38,655 bases of DNA from Bradyrhizobium sp. GTDB lineage: Bacteria; Pseudomonadota; Alphaproteobacteria; Rhizobiales; Xanthobacteraceae. Position 1 is the stretch's first letter. Each line of letters begins with the position of its first letter. The notes under the pieces are model-generated. The model had not been told where the DNA came from and made no database searches. It was given only the letters and a program-made list of their open reading frames with translations. The stretch lies in assembly GCF_030646015.1 (NCBI RefSeq), contig NZ_JAUSLT010000199.1, forward strand, positions 1 to 38,655, read 5' to 3'. Both the position numbers and the translations under genes were made by a program. Shown in pieces: positions 1-6,946 of the stretch.

Positions 1-702
1 GGGCGCGGCGTCGACAAGGCCGACCTGAAGAAACTCGGCGCCGATTTCGCCTACACCATGGACGGCGAAATCGCCGGGAATATCGAGGACGAAACCTTTT
101 CCGCCGATGGCGCGACCCTCACCATCGAGGGCGTCAGCACCCATCCGGGCTTCGCCAAGGGCAAGATGGAGCACGCCATCAAGATCGCGGCCGCGATCGT
201 CGAGCGGCTGCCCAGGGATACCTGCTCGCCGGAGACCACCGAGGGCCGGCAGGGTTTCCTGCATCCGATCGGCATTTCAGGCGCGCTGGAGCAAGCCACG
301 ATCGATTTCATCGTGCGCGACTTCACCGACGAGGGTCTCAAGGAGAAGGAAGCCCTGCTCGAAAGCATCGTCAAGGACGTGATGAGGGACTACCCGCACT
401 CGACGTATCGATTGGATATCAAGCCGCAATACCGCAACATGAAGCAGGTGATCGACCGTCACCCTGAGATCATCGACAACGCGATGGAGGCGATCCGCCG
501 CGCCGGCCTCACGCCGGTCAAGACTTCCATCCGCGGCGGCACCGACGGCTCGCGGCTGTCATTCATGGGGCTGCCCTGCCCCAACATCTTTGCCGGCGAG
601 CACGCGTTTCACTCGCGGCTGGAATGGGTGAGCGTGCAGGACATGGAAAAGGCCGTGCAGACCATCGTGCATCTGGCCATGATTTTTGAGGAGCGGGCTT
701 AA
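1..702 (+). CDS. pepT: Peptidase T, C-terminal part (5' end outside window)
   Basis: Aminotripeptidase of the M20 zinc metallopeptidase family, which removes N-terminal residues from tripeptides in the cytoplasm. The frame is open from base 1, so the ATG at 58 is internal. Visible family landmarks are FAYTMDGEIAG near the start, the segment IRGGTDGSRLSFMGLPCPNI, and the metal-site region GEHAFHSRLEWV close to the C-terminus. About 233 residues are present against roughly 410 in the family, so the N-terminal catalytic half is missing from the window, not from the gene. Stop TAA at 700-702. Confidence 0.93.
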   Translation, partial: GRGVDKADLKKLGADFAYTMDGEIAGNIEDETFSADGATLTIEGVSTHPGFAKGKMEHAIKIAAAIVERLPRDTCSPETTEGRQGFLHPIGISGALEQATIDFIVRDFTDEGLKEKEALLESIVKDVMRDYPHSTYRLDIKPQYRNMKQVIDRHPEIIDNAMEAIRRAGLTPVKTSIRGGTDGSRLSFMGLPCPNIFAGEHAFHSRLEWVSVQDMEKAVQTIVHLAMIFEERA

Positions 703-743
703 GGGGGCCTCGATACAAAAATATCGAAAACAACCCCATGCAC

Positions 744-762
744 AGATAGGGCAACCCTATCT
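744..762 (+). terminator. Hairpin downstream of pepT
   Basis: Perfect 8-base inverted repeat AGATAGGG / CCCTATCT with a CAA loop, 41 bases after the pepT stop in a visibly A+T-rich spacer. No T-run follows, so a role in termination is an inference. A second weak hairpin (ATGGG TTAC CCCAT) lies near 797-810. Confidence 0.35.
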
Positions 763-856
763 AGATACCGTCAAATATGAATGTCTAATGATATCAATGG
801 GTTACCCCATGGAATTCCCTTTGCTAAGCTATTGAAATCCTTAGAGATAAATTCGA

Positions 857-871
857 GGGGCGCAGCGCCCC
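857..871 (-). terminator. GC-rich hairpin abutting the methyltransferase stop
   Basis: GGGGCGC and GCGCCCC are arranged around a single A (effectively a 6-bp stem with a 3-base loop), touching the stop codon at 872-874 of the minus-strand methyltransferase gene. There is no clear T-run. Terminator or mRNA 3'-end stabiliser is an inference from position. Confidence 0.35.
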
Positions 872-1735
872 TTACGAAGCCCTTGCCGTCACGATCCAGA
901 TCGATCCGCCAAGCGTTACCATGTTACCTTTAGAGAACGGCGCCAGCGTCTCGCGGATCGAATCCTTCGCGGCGGCAACGACCTCAGCCGGGTGACCTTC
1001 CAGCGCGCGATGGGCGGGGCCGATTTCCAGCACCGCCTCCACCGCCGCATCGAGACCCTTGCCGATCGCGATATCGAGCGAGAGCGCACAGGCCTCCATG
1101 GCGATGCCGGAAAATCCGGCCTCGCCCAGAATGCGATGCACCCGCGCCTCGGATGCGAAGGCAAACGGGCCAGGATCGTCAGGCCCTTGCGGCGGCAGCT
1201 TCGGCACGTGCTGGTAGACCGCCTGCAGCGGCGCCATCATCCACGGGTTTTCGCGGGGCTCGCGCCAGCAGGCAAAGGCCAGCCGTCCCGACGGCTTCAG
1301 CGCCCGGCGCATATTGGCGAAGGCAACCACCGGCTCGGCGAAGAACATCACGCCGAACCGCGACACCAGCAAATCGAAGCTGGCAGGCTCGAACGGATAG
1401 ACCGTGGCGTCCGCCAGCACGAACTCGACCGGCAGGCCCGCGGGCGCAACCTGCCGCGCCCGCGCCAGCATCGGCGCCGAGATGTCGATGCCCAGCACGT
1501 GCCCGGCCGGGCCAACCAGCTGCGCCAGCGCGATGGCGGTGCCGCCGCAGCCGCAACCGACGTCGAATATCCGCTCGCCTGCCTTGACCGCGGCGCGGTC
1601 GATCAGGAGCCCGGAGACCGGCGCCAGCAGGACGTCCTGCGACGCCTGCCGGTCGGTCCAGCGCTGGCCGGCGGGCCCGTTCCAATAGGCGATCTGATCG
1701 GCGTTGAGATCGTGGCCTGTCGGTGTATCCGTCAC
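872..1735 (-). CDS. Class I SAM-dependent methyltransferase
   Basis: Predicted soluble methyltransferase of 287 residues. Motif I is FDVGCGCGGTAIAL (SAM-binding glycine loop), followed by an acidic ribose-binding region LGIDIS and the motif II/III region FVLADATVYPF and FDLLVSRFGVMFF. This resembles the UbiE/Methyltransf_11/25 type; the substrate cannot be read from the sequence. I chose the GTG at 1735-1733: the upstream gene stops at 1737, one base away, which suggests translational coupling, and a longer start would run inside that gene in another frame. It forms a two-gene operon with the secreted protein at 1737-2036. Confidence 0.85.
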   Translation of the reverse strand: MTDTPTGHDLNADQIAYWNGPAGQRWTDRQASQDVLLAPVSGLLIDRAAVKAGERIFDVGCGCGGTAIALAQLVGPAGHVLGIDISAPMLARARQVAPAGLPVEFVLADATVYPFEPASFDLLVSRFGVMFFAEPVVAFANMRRALKPSGRLAFACWREPRENPWMMAPLQAVYQHVPKLPPQGPDDPGPFAFASEARVHRILGEAGFSGIAMEACALSLDIAIGKGLDAAVEAVLEIGPAHRALEGHPAEVVAAAKDSIRETLAPFSKGNMVTLGGSIWIVTARAS

Positions 1736-1736
1736 G

Positions 1737-2036
1737 CTATTTCGCCGCGCCATCGGCTTTGGCCCGCTTCGCAGCCGGATCCTTCGCAACAGCCTTGGAC
1801 GGAGCCGTCTTGGGCGCGCTGTCGCTGCGCACGTTGCCCCAGGGGTCGGAAGCCTTCTGCTCGGGGACGGGGATGCGGCCCAGCGACTTCTGGTAGGCTG
1901 CTTCGGCTTCCTTTTCGGCCTTGAGCTCGTGCGGTTTCTTGCCCTCGAGTTCCCCGTATTTGGGGATGGGTGCGCTCTGGGCAAAAGCGGGCCCGGCCAG
2001 TGACGCGATGACAATGGCGGCGAGGAAAACTCTCAT
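1737..2036 (-). CDS. Small secreted protein of unknown function
   Basis: Protein of 99 residues with a clear Sec signal peptide: MR, a hydrophobic core VFLAAIVIASLAG, and an AFA-QS cleavage site at about residue 20. The mature part is charged and low in complexity (EGKKPHELKAEKEAEAAY, then an Ala/Lys-rich tail), so it is probably a periplasmic protein. The start is well supported: GGAGGT lies six bases before the ATG. It is the first gene of an operon with the methyltransferase one base downstream. I do not recognise a named family. Confidence 0.75.
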   Translation of the reverse strand: MRVFLAAIVIASLAGPAFAQSAPIPKYGELEGKKPHELKAEKEAEAAYQKSLGRIPVPEQKASDPWGNVRSDSAPKTAPSKAVAKDPAAKRAKADGAAK

Positions 2037-2119
2037 GCGCGGACCTCCGGTATGAACACTCCGCCTGGTTGCTTCGCAACTTCGGCGCGACAGTCTTCGC
2101 TTCGCGATCGCTGGCTTGC

Positions 2120-2152
2120 CCAGCCAAAGCCCGCGCAGCGGGCGAAGGCTGG
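2120..2152 (-). terminator. Nested hairpin after the tRNA-Val 3' half
   Basis: CCAGCC (2120-2125) pairs with GGCTGG (2147-2152), and inside it CCCGC (2130-2134) pairs with GCGGG (2138-2142). The outer arm overlaps the CCA end of the split tRNA. Position suggests the transcription terminator or processing structure of the original tRNA-Val gene; no T-run is present. Confidence 0.35.
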
Positions 2153-2192
2153 TAGGCGGCGACGGATTCGAACCGCCGACCCTCTCGGTGTA
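2150..2192 (-). pseudogene. 3' half of a split tRNA-Val(TAC)
   Basis: On the minus strand the 43 bases run from the anticodon loop (TACAC) through the anticodon 3' stem CGAGA, the T arm with GGTTCGAATCC, the acceptor strand GCCGCCT, the discriminator A and an encoded CCA. The D arm and 5' acceptor strand are absent; at 2193 the sequence changes to nuclease-gene sequence. The missing part is at 2844-2886. Confidence 0.85.
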
Positions 2193-2628
2193 GGCGCAAC
2201 AAAACGCCTCTCGAACGAGTGAAACAGCATTTTACCGATTTCAGGGATTGCGGTGCTTGGCGTCAGCGGATCGTCATAGTGCTTGCACTGATAGTTGTCC
2301 CACACACCTTGGAATCCGGCAGCGTCGGTGAACCCAGCGACATCGACACCCATATCGCTAGCACCAGCGAACCGAACGACTTTTTTGTATTTCGTTTTCT
2401 GAAAGTGGACCCATTCCAGAGTGAATTGCTCCCAGTCTTCGGGGGAGTAGAGAAGTATCTGTTGCTGGGCGGGGATCAGTCGACCGTGAATGACCGTTGC
2501 CGAACTGGGTGCAGAATTCCCGGACGGTTGGGGAAGCTCAGTCGCCGTATTCTGATCCCTCAGTGTTACAGTCACGAATGCTCCAGACGGGCGACCGGGG
2601 CCGCTTAATTTGTCTTGCCGAATAGCAA

Positions 2629-2705
2629 TGGTAGGCGGTGACGGATTCGAACCGCCGACATCCTGCGTGTAAAGCAGGCGCTCTAACCAGCTGAGCTAAC
2701 CGCCC
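2629..2705 (-). tRNA. tRNA-Val (anticodon TAC), intact
   Basis: A full 77-base cloverleaf on the minus strand: acceptor GGGCGGT with ACCGCCT, D arm GCTC...GAGC, anticodon stem CCTGC/GCAGG around the loop TTTACAC (anticodon TAC), T arm with TTCGAAT, discriminator A and encoded CCA. It lies inside the interval bounded by the two halves of a different tRNA-Val and reads the same codons, so it may have replaced the broken gene. A short AGTGTC/GACACT hairpin sits just before its 5' end. Confidence 0.97.
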
Positions 2706-2773
2706 TCAGTGTCGGTAAGACACTCTCGGAAAACGAAAATAATTGTTCGTCCCATTGATTTCATTGAGCTTTT

Positions 2774-2795
2774 GATTCTGTTGCGCAACAGATTC
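2774..2795. promoter_or_regulatory. Palindrome in the A+T-rich spacer between tRNA half and intact tRNA
   Basis: CTGTTGCGCAACAG (2778-2791) is a perfect 14-base palindrome flanked on both sides by GATT-like sequence. It lies in the 138-base A+T-rich spacer next to the 5' tRNA half. It could be a recombinase or excisionase arm site, or an operator; nothing in the sequence decides between these. Confidence 0.3.
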
Positions 2796-2843
2796 ATTGA
2801 CCTAAATAGCTGATTCTAATCAAATATTTAGCTTATCATCACC

Positions 2844-2886
2844 CTCGGTGTAAACGAGATGCTCTAACCAGCTGAGCTAGCCGCCC
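2844..2886 (-). pseudogene. 5' half of a split tRNA-Val(TAC)
   Basis: The minus strand gives acceptor strand GGGCGGC, D arm GCTC...GAGC, anticodon stem TCTCG and loop TTTACAC (anticodon TAC), then CGAG, after which the tRNA pattern is lost. TCTCG pairs fully with CGAGA of the 3' half at 2150-2192, and GGGCGGC pairs with its GCCGCCT, so both halves come from one gene and not from the intact neighbour. Confidence 0.85.
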
Positions 2887-3021
2887 TCGACGCCTGTTTA
2901 GCGCCCCCCACCCGGTGAACGCAAGCGATGCAGGCGGCGACAAATCGACTGAAATGTGACGATGGTCCGTGCTGTCAGCTTGTTGAGTCGGCCGGGAAAA
3001 TACCGAGCCATTCGAACCGAA

Positions 3022-3708
3022 TCAATAAGGCGCTAGCGACAGACGAAAGACAGGGCACCTACCTGGGAAATTTTCGTCCCCGGGATGATATGACAATCCC
3101 AAAAATGCATCGGAAATCATCCGTGCGCGAAAGGTCGCCCCGGTCAAGAAGCGACTTACGCTTTCGCGGTCCAAGAACATTTCATCGGAGTGAATGAGGA
3201 GGATGTAGCGTTCGTACGGTCCTCCTTTTAAGCGCGCATTGTCCTTCAAGTCGATGTGCTCTTGGAGTCTAGAGATGAGATCGACTGCTCCCCAAACAAA
3301 ATATCCTTCAGGCCTTTCTGGCTCCTTGCCGATAGCGCGCTGCTTCAAGGCCTTGAGTGAACGTTCAAGAGTCTTCTGATCCACTAGTTCTGTGATCTCA
3401 ATTCCAGACCACTGCCCGTCAACCATCGCTTCGCAGTCCGGAGGGTCCAAACCCATTTCCCGTGAGACAAGCCCGTCGACCTTGCAACCTACTTCGCGGA
3501 GGATGTCCTGAGCGGCCGCGCGTTCTCCAATGGGCTTGTCCCGCCACGTCCAATAGCTATTCCAAGGCCGCAAATTTCTAACTATCAAATCCCATGGGTC
3601 TGAAGCCTCTTCTGTTGGATTGGAACGTCCGTGCTTCTTCGTGGCAGTCTTCTCCCGTGCGGGAAGGTCGCGATTCTGTCGCGTTGAACCAATGTAACCA
3701 GAGGCCAT
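3022..3708 (-). CDS. Hypothetical protein with a possible PD-(D/E)xK-type core
   Basis: Protein of 228 residues that I cannot place in a named family. The N-terminus is basic and probably disordered; the middle contains PPDCEAMVDGQWSGIEITEL, which resembles the D...E-x-(K/T) strand-turn-strand of restriction-like nuclease folds; the C-terminal part (ERYILLIHSDE, LGLSYHPGD) looks like an alpha/beta core. The start at 3708 lacks a strong ribosome binding site. Base composition is visibly lower in G+C than the neighbours, and it lies next to the tRNA-Val scar, so it is probably acquired DNA. The nuclease idea is inference from one motif. Confidence 0.55.
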   Translation of the reverse strand: MASGYIGSTRQNRDLPAREKTATKKHGRSNPTEEASDPWDLIVRNLRPWNSYWTWRDKPIGERAAAQDILREVGCKVDGLVSREMGLDPPDCEAMVDGQWSGIEITELVDQKTLERSLKALKQRAIGKEPERPEGYFVWGAVDLISRLQEHIDLKDNARLKGGPYERYILLIHSDEMFLDRESVSRFLTGATFRARMISDAFLGLSYHPGDENFPGRCPVFRLSLAPY

Positions 3709-3752
3709 CTCGACACTGAGGCCCGCAAAAAGTGGATAAGCACGCCCACTAG

Positions 3753-4091
3753 TTAAGGGACATCGCTAGCCTTGCCTTCGCGTTTGTCGCAATTTGGTTT
3801 TTTGTTTTGTTTCTTAGCGGATACTTGCTCGGCTACCTTTTCGTCGCGGACCGGACTTGGGTACCTTTTCCATCGGAGTTGCGGGGAGCACTTTTTAGAT
3901 TTGGCGAACACATAACAAAGGAAAAGAAAAAGCGTGAAAGAAGGAACACGATTAGTGAAACTGTAGGCAAGATTGCCGGAGGCGCCGCCGGATATTTTGT
4001 CGAAGCGGCTGCTGGGAAGGTAGCGGGAAAGGTTTCAGAAATGACGGTTGAAGCAGCGTGCAAAGCATTGGCTCATCGCATTATGCAGTGA
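3753..4091 (+). CDS. Small membrane protein, hypothetical (start uncertain)
   Basis: The frame is open from just after a stop at 3750. The first possible start I can see is TTG at 3807 (94 residues), but the preceding in-frame codons continue a hydrophobic stretch (ASLAFAFVAIWFFVLF) that would complete a membrane helix. Either an unusual start is used or the 5' end is lost. After the helix comes a basic segment KEKKKRERR and a Gly/Ala-rich amphipathic C-terminus (GKIAGGAAGYFVEAAAGKVAGK). It is divergent from the gene at 3022-3708 and similarly low in G+C. Confidence 0.4.
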   Translation, partial: LRDIASLAFAFVAIWFFVLFLSGYLLGYLFVADRTWVPFPSELRGALFRFGEHITKEKKKRERRNTISETVGKIAGGAAGYFVEAAAGKVAGKVSEMTVEAACKALAHRIMQ

Positions 4092-4150
4092 AGATTATCC
4101 ACGCCTGTTTACCGCTGTCCTGCCCTCTGGCGACAAGTCGGGCAACGGCG

Positions 4151-4184
4151 CAAAAAGAAAGCGGCGCCCCTTTCGGGGCGCCGC
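4151..4184 (-). terminator. Rho-independent terminator of lon
   Basis: GCGGCGCCCC and GGGGCGCCGC form a perfect 10-bp stem with loop TTTC (4161-4184). On the minus strand it is followed by TTTCTTTTTG (4160-4151). It lies 28 bases after the lon stop. Confidence 0.9.
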
Positions 4185-4211
4185 TAATGTCTCATTGCAA
4201 GCCGGAACGGC

Positions 4212-6638
4212 TCAATGCGCAGTCAGGCCACCCGCCGCCTCATCCGTGGCATCGGTCTTCACCGGCACCTTGGTGTCCTCTTCCCAGACGATCGGCACCG
4301 GCGGTCGCACCAGCGCCTTGGAGACGACGTCGTCGAGCCGGGCCACCGGGATGATGGTCATGCCGCCCTTGATCGCATCGGAAATCTCCGTGAGATCCTT
4401 GGCGTTGTCCTCGGGGATCAGCACCGTCTTGATGCCGCCACGGGCCGCCGCCAGCAGCTTCTCCTTCAGGCCACCGATCGGCAACACGCGACCACGTAGC
4501 GTGATCTCGCCAGTCATGGCGACATCGTGCCGGACCGGGATGCCGGTCATGATGGAAACGATCGCGGTCGCCATCGCAACGCCGGCCGACGGTCCGTCCT
4601 TCGGGGTGGCCCCCTCGGGAACGTGGACGTGGATGTCGCGGCGGTCGAACAGCGGCGGCTCGATGCCGAAGCCGACGGCGCGCGAGCGGACATAGGATGC
4701 CGCCGCCGAAATCGACTCCTTCATCACGTCGCGCAGATTGCCCGTGACCGTCATCTTGCCCTTGCCGGGCATCATGACGCCTTCGATGGTGAGCAGCTCG
4801 CCGCCGACATCGGTCCAGGCCAGGCCCGTCACGATACCGACCTGAGGCTCGCTCTCGATCTCGCCGTAGCGGTACTTCGGCACGCCGAGAAATTCCTCGA
4901 GGGTTTTCTCGGTGACCTTGACCGACTTCTTCTTCGACATCATCAGCTCCTTCACCGCCTTGCGGGCGAGTGTCGAGAGCTCACGTTCGAGGTTCCGCAC
5001 GCCCGCTTCGCGGGTGTAGCGGCGGATCATCAAGAGCAACGCGTCGTCGTCGATCGACCATTCCTTGGAATCCAGGCCATGCTTGGCGATCGCGTTCGGG
5101 ATCAGATGCTTGCGCGCGATCTCGACCTTCTCGTTCTCAGTGTAGCCGGCGATCCGGATGATCTCCATGCGGTCCATCAGCGGTCCCGGAATATTCAGCG
5201 TATTCGCGGTCGTGATGAACATCACATTGGAGAGATCATAATCGACCTCGAGATAGTGATCGGCAAAGGTGCCGTTCTGCTCGGGGTCCAGCACCTCGAG
5301 CAGAGCCGACGACGGATCGCCGCGGAAATCGGCGCCCATCTTGTCGATCTCGTCCAGCAGGAACAGCGGGTTCGAGGTCTTCGCCTTGCGCATCGACTGG
5401 ATGATCTTGCCGGGCATCGAGCCGATATAGGTACGGCGGTGACCGCGGATCTCCGCTTCATCCCGCACGCCGCCGAGCGAAACGCGCACGAATTCGCGCC
5501 CCGTCGCCTTGGCGATGGACTTGCCGAGCGAGGTCTTGCCGACGCCGGGAGGCCCGACCAGGCACAGGATCGGTCCGGTCAGCTTGTTGGCGCGCGACTG
5601 CACCGCGAGATACTCGACGATGCGGTCCTTGACCTTCTCCAGACCGTAATGGTCGTTGTCGAGCACGGCCTGGGCCGCGGCCAGATCCTTCTTGACCTTG
5701 GACTTCTTGTTCCACGGGATCGACAGCAGCCAGTCGAGATAGTTGCGCACGACGGTGGCTTCCGCGGACATCGGCGACATCTGGCGCAGCTTCTTCAGCT
5801 CGTGCTGCGCCTTCTCGCGTGCTTCCTTGGAAAGCTTGGTCTTGGCAATCTTCTCTTCCAGATCGGCCAGCTCGTCGCGGCCTTCGTCGTCGCCGAGCTC
5901 CTTCTGGATCGCCTTCATCTGCTCGTTGAGATAATATTCGCGCTGGGTCTTCTCCATCTGCCGCTTGACGCGGGTCCGGATGCGCTTCTCCACCTGGAGC
6001 ACAGAGATCTCGCTCTCCATCAGGCCGAGCACCTTCTCCAGGCGCGCGGTGACGGACAGCGTCTCCAGGATGCCCTGGCGATCGGCGATCTTGACGGCGA
6101 GATGCGAGGCCACGGTGTCGCCGAGTTTTGCAAAATCGGTGATGGCCTGCACCACGCCGACCACTTCGGCGGAGATCTTCTTGTTGAGCTTCACATAGCT
6201 CTCGAAGTCGGACACGACCGAGCGCGCCAGGGCTTCCGCCTCGACGGACGTGGCGTCGGTGTCGGCGAGCGCTGTCGCGGTCGCCTCGTAATATTCCGCA
6301 CGGTCGGAGTATTTCTGCACGCGTGCGCGCTCGAGCCCCTCGACCAGCACCTTGACGGTGCCGTCGGGCAATTTGAGCAGCTGCAACACGCTGGCGAGCG
6401 TGCCGGTTTCGTAGATCGAGTCCGGGTTCGGATCGTCGTCCGACGCATTCTTCTGCGTCGCGAGCATGATCAGCGCGTCATTCTTCATGACTTCTTCGAG
6501 CGCCCGGATCGATTTCTCGCGGCCGACAAACAGCGGCACGATCATGTGCGGGAAGACCACGATGTCGCGCAGCGGCAGCACCGGATAGGAGTGGCTTTCG
6601 CCGTGAACGATAGATGGCCGGGGTTTCGGAGGCGTCAT
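4212..6638 (-). CDS. lon: ATP-dependent Lon protease
   Basis: Cytoplasmic AAA+ serine protease that degrades misfolded and specific regulatory proteins. All parts are present in 808 residues: N-terminal substrate-binding domain (about 15-215), coiled-coil linker, Walker A GPPGVGKTS (362-370), Walker B LFLLDEIDK, and the protease domain with the Ser-Lys dyad at S684 (PKDGPSAG) and K727 (IGGLKEK). The ATG at 6638 is preceded by AAGGA at suitable spacing. It lies about 310 bases downstream of clpX on the same strand and has its own terminator, so it is probably an independent transcription unit in a proteostasis cluster. Confidence 0.98.
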   Translation of the reverse strand: MTPPKPRPSIVHGESHSYPVLPLRDIVVFPHMIVPLFVGREKSIRALEEVMKNDALIMLATQKNASDDDPNPDSIYETGTLASVLQLLKLPDGTVKVLVEGLERARVQKYSDRAEYYEATATALADTDATSVEAEALARSVVSDFESYVKLNKKISAEVVGVVQAITDFAKLGDTVASHLAVKIADRQGILETLSVTARLEKVLGLMESEISVLQVEKRIRTRVKRQMEKTQREYYLNEQMKAIQKELGDDEGRDELADLEEKIAKTKLSKEAREKAQHELKKLRQMSPMSAEATVVRNYLDWLLSIPWNKKSKVKKDLAAAQAVLDNDHYGLEKVKDRIVEYLAVQSRANKLTGPILCLVGPPGVGKTSLGKSIAKATGREFVRVSLGGVRDEAEIRGHRRTYIGSMPGKIIQSMRKAKTSNPLFLLDEIDKMGADFRGDPSSALLEVLDPEQNGTFADHYLEVDYDLSNVMFITTANTLNIPGPLMDRMEIIRIAGYTENEKVEIARKHLIPNAIAKHGLDSKEWSIDDDALLLMIRRYTREAGVRNLERELSTLARKAVKELMMSKKKSVKVTEKTLEEFLGVPKYRYGEIESEPQVGIVTGLAWTDVGGELLTIEGVMMPGKGKMTVTGNLRDVMKESISAAASYVRSRAVGFGIEPPLFDRRDIHVHVPEGATPKDGPSAGVAMATAIVSIMTGIPVRHDVAMTGEITLRGRVLPIGGLKEKLLAAARGGIKTVLIPEDNAKDLTEISDAIKGGMTIIPVARLDDVVSKALVRPPVPIVWEEDTKVPVKTDATDEAAGGLTAH

Positions 6639-6946
6639 GGCCTGTTCCTTTTGTTGTGCCCCCCTGCACGCAGTCCGCGAGCTTGCGCAACCGCCACAAG
6701 GTGCCTGTCAATTCCGGCTCGGATGACCACGTCGTGGCCTCGTTTTCCGGATCGTGTGCGGCGAATCTTACGGTCAGGTTTTCATCACCGATAGCATTAG
6801 GTGGCTATCGGCCATGGGGGTGTCAAGTCGCAGGAAAGAGCCCGCCAACAGGGGCCAACGCGGATAAAAGCCTACGCTACCAGCGGCCGCCGAAACCGGC
6901 GGCCGACGCTTACGAAAACTTAATCCGACAGCACGCGGACGCGCCC
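6639..6946 (-). promoter_or_regulatory. lon upstream region with TTGACA box and inverted repeat
   Basis: The spacer holds no gene. On the minus strand a TTGACA box (6826-6821) is followed by only a poor -10 candidate (CACCTA or CCTAAT with 17-19 base spacing). An 8-bp inverted repeat, CCGATAGC / GCTATCGG with an 8-base spacer (6788-6811), overlaps the would-be -10 area, which fits an operator or a leader hairpin. A heat-shock promoter could not be matched here. Confidence 0.4.
6884..6905 (-). terminator. Hairpin downstream of clpX
   Basis: CGGCCGCCG / CGGCGGCCG, a perfect 9-bp stem with a four-base loop, starts 42 bases after the clpX stop on the minus strand. The T-rich part (TTTTATCC) comes only about 15 bases later, so termination efficiency is uncertain. 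Confidence 0.5.

Larger units (their letters stand above)
2033..2575 (-). pseudogene. Truncated Mrr-like nuclease domain of an ABC-3C-type defence protein
   Basis: The open frame starts at GTG 2575 (GGAG five bases upstream). Residues 1-128 look like a real N-terminal domain: WEQFTLEWVHF, then GASDMGVDVAGF and DNYQCKHYDDPLTP, then EIGKMLFHSF and FVAP. From memory this pattern resembles the restriction-endonuclease-like N-terminal domain of ABC-three-component (ABC-3C) defence proteins. D78 with Q96-x-K98 fits the D...QxK signature of Mrr nucleases. After FVAP the frame runs into the 3' half of a tRNA-Val gene (from 2192) and beyond, so the remaining residues are not native and the C-terminal domain is missing. 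It is most likely inactive. Family assignment is by eye. Confidence 0.6.
2184..2852. mobile_element. Remnant integrated element in tRNA-Val, bounded by a 9-bp core repeat
   Basis: The 9-base direct repeat CTCGGTGTA (2184-2192 and 2844-2852) lies exactly where the two tRNA halves end; 43+43-9 gives 77 bases, the length of a complete tRNA. The crossover is in the anticodon loop and 3' anticodon stem, a standard target of tyrosine-recombinase elements. The interval holds an intact tRNA-Val, a truncated nuclease gene and an A+T-rich spacer with a palindrome. No integrase gene remains. A valine tRNA is a known island site in Bradyrhizobium; linking this scar to such an island is inference. Confidence 0.7.

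Noticed and set aside
2219..2608. Plus-strand frame inside the tRNA-Val insertion
   Set aside because: It is the complement of the Mrr-like frame, which has recognisable motifs and a ribosome binding site; this one has neither.
2193..4135. A single island spanning from the tRNA-Val scar to lon
   Set aside because: The core repeats bound only 2184-2852; the genes at 3022-4091 lie outside the tRNA 5' half, so they need a separate origin.
4527..6794. Long plus-strand open frame of 755 codons across lon
   Set aside because: It is antisense to lon, rich in His/Arg/Gln-Leu runs typical of reversed coding sequence in GC-rich DNA, and has no domain signal.
6821..6832. RpoH promoter upstream of lon
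   Set aside because: CTTG is present, but at 17 or 18 bases there is no CYTATnTnnG; only the TTGACA resemblance remains.
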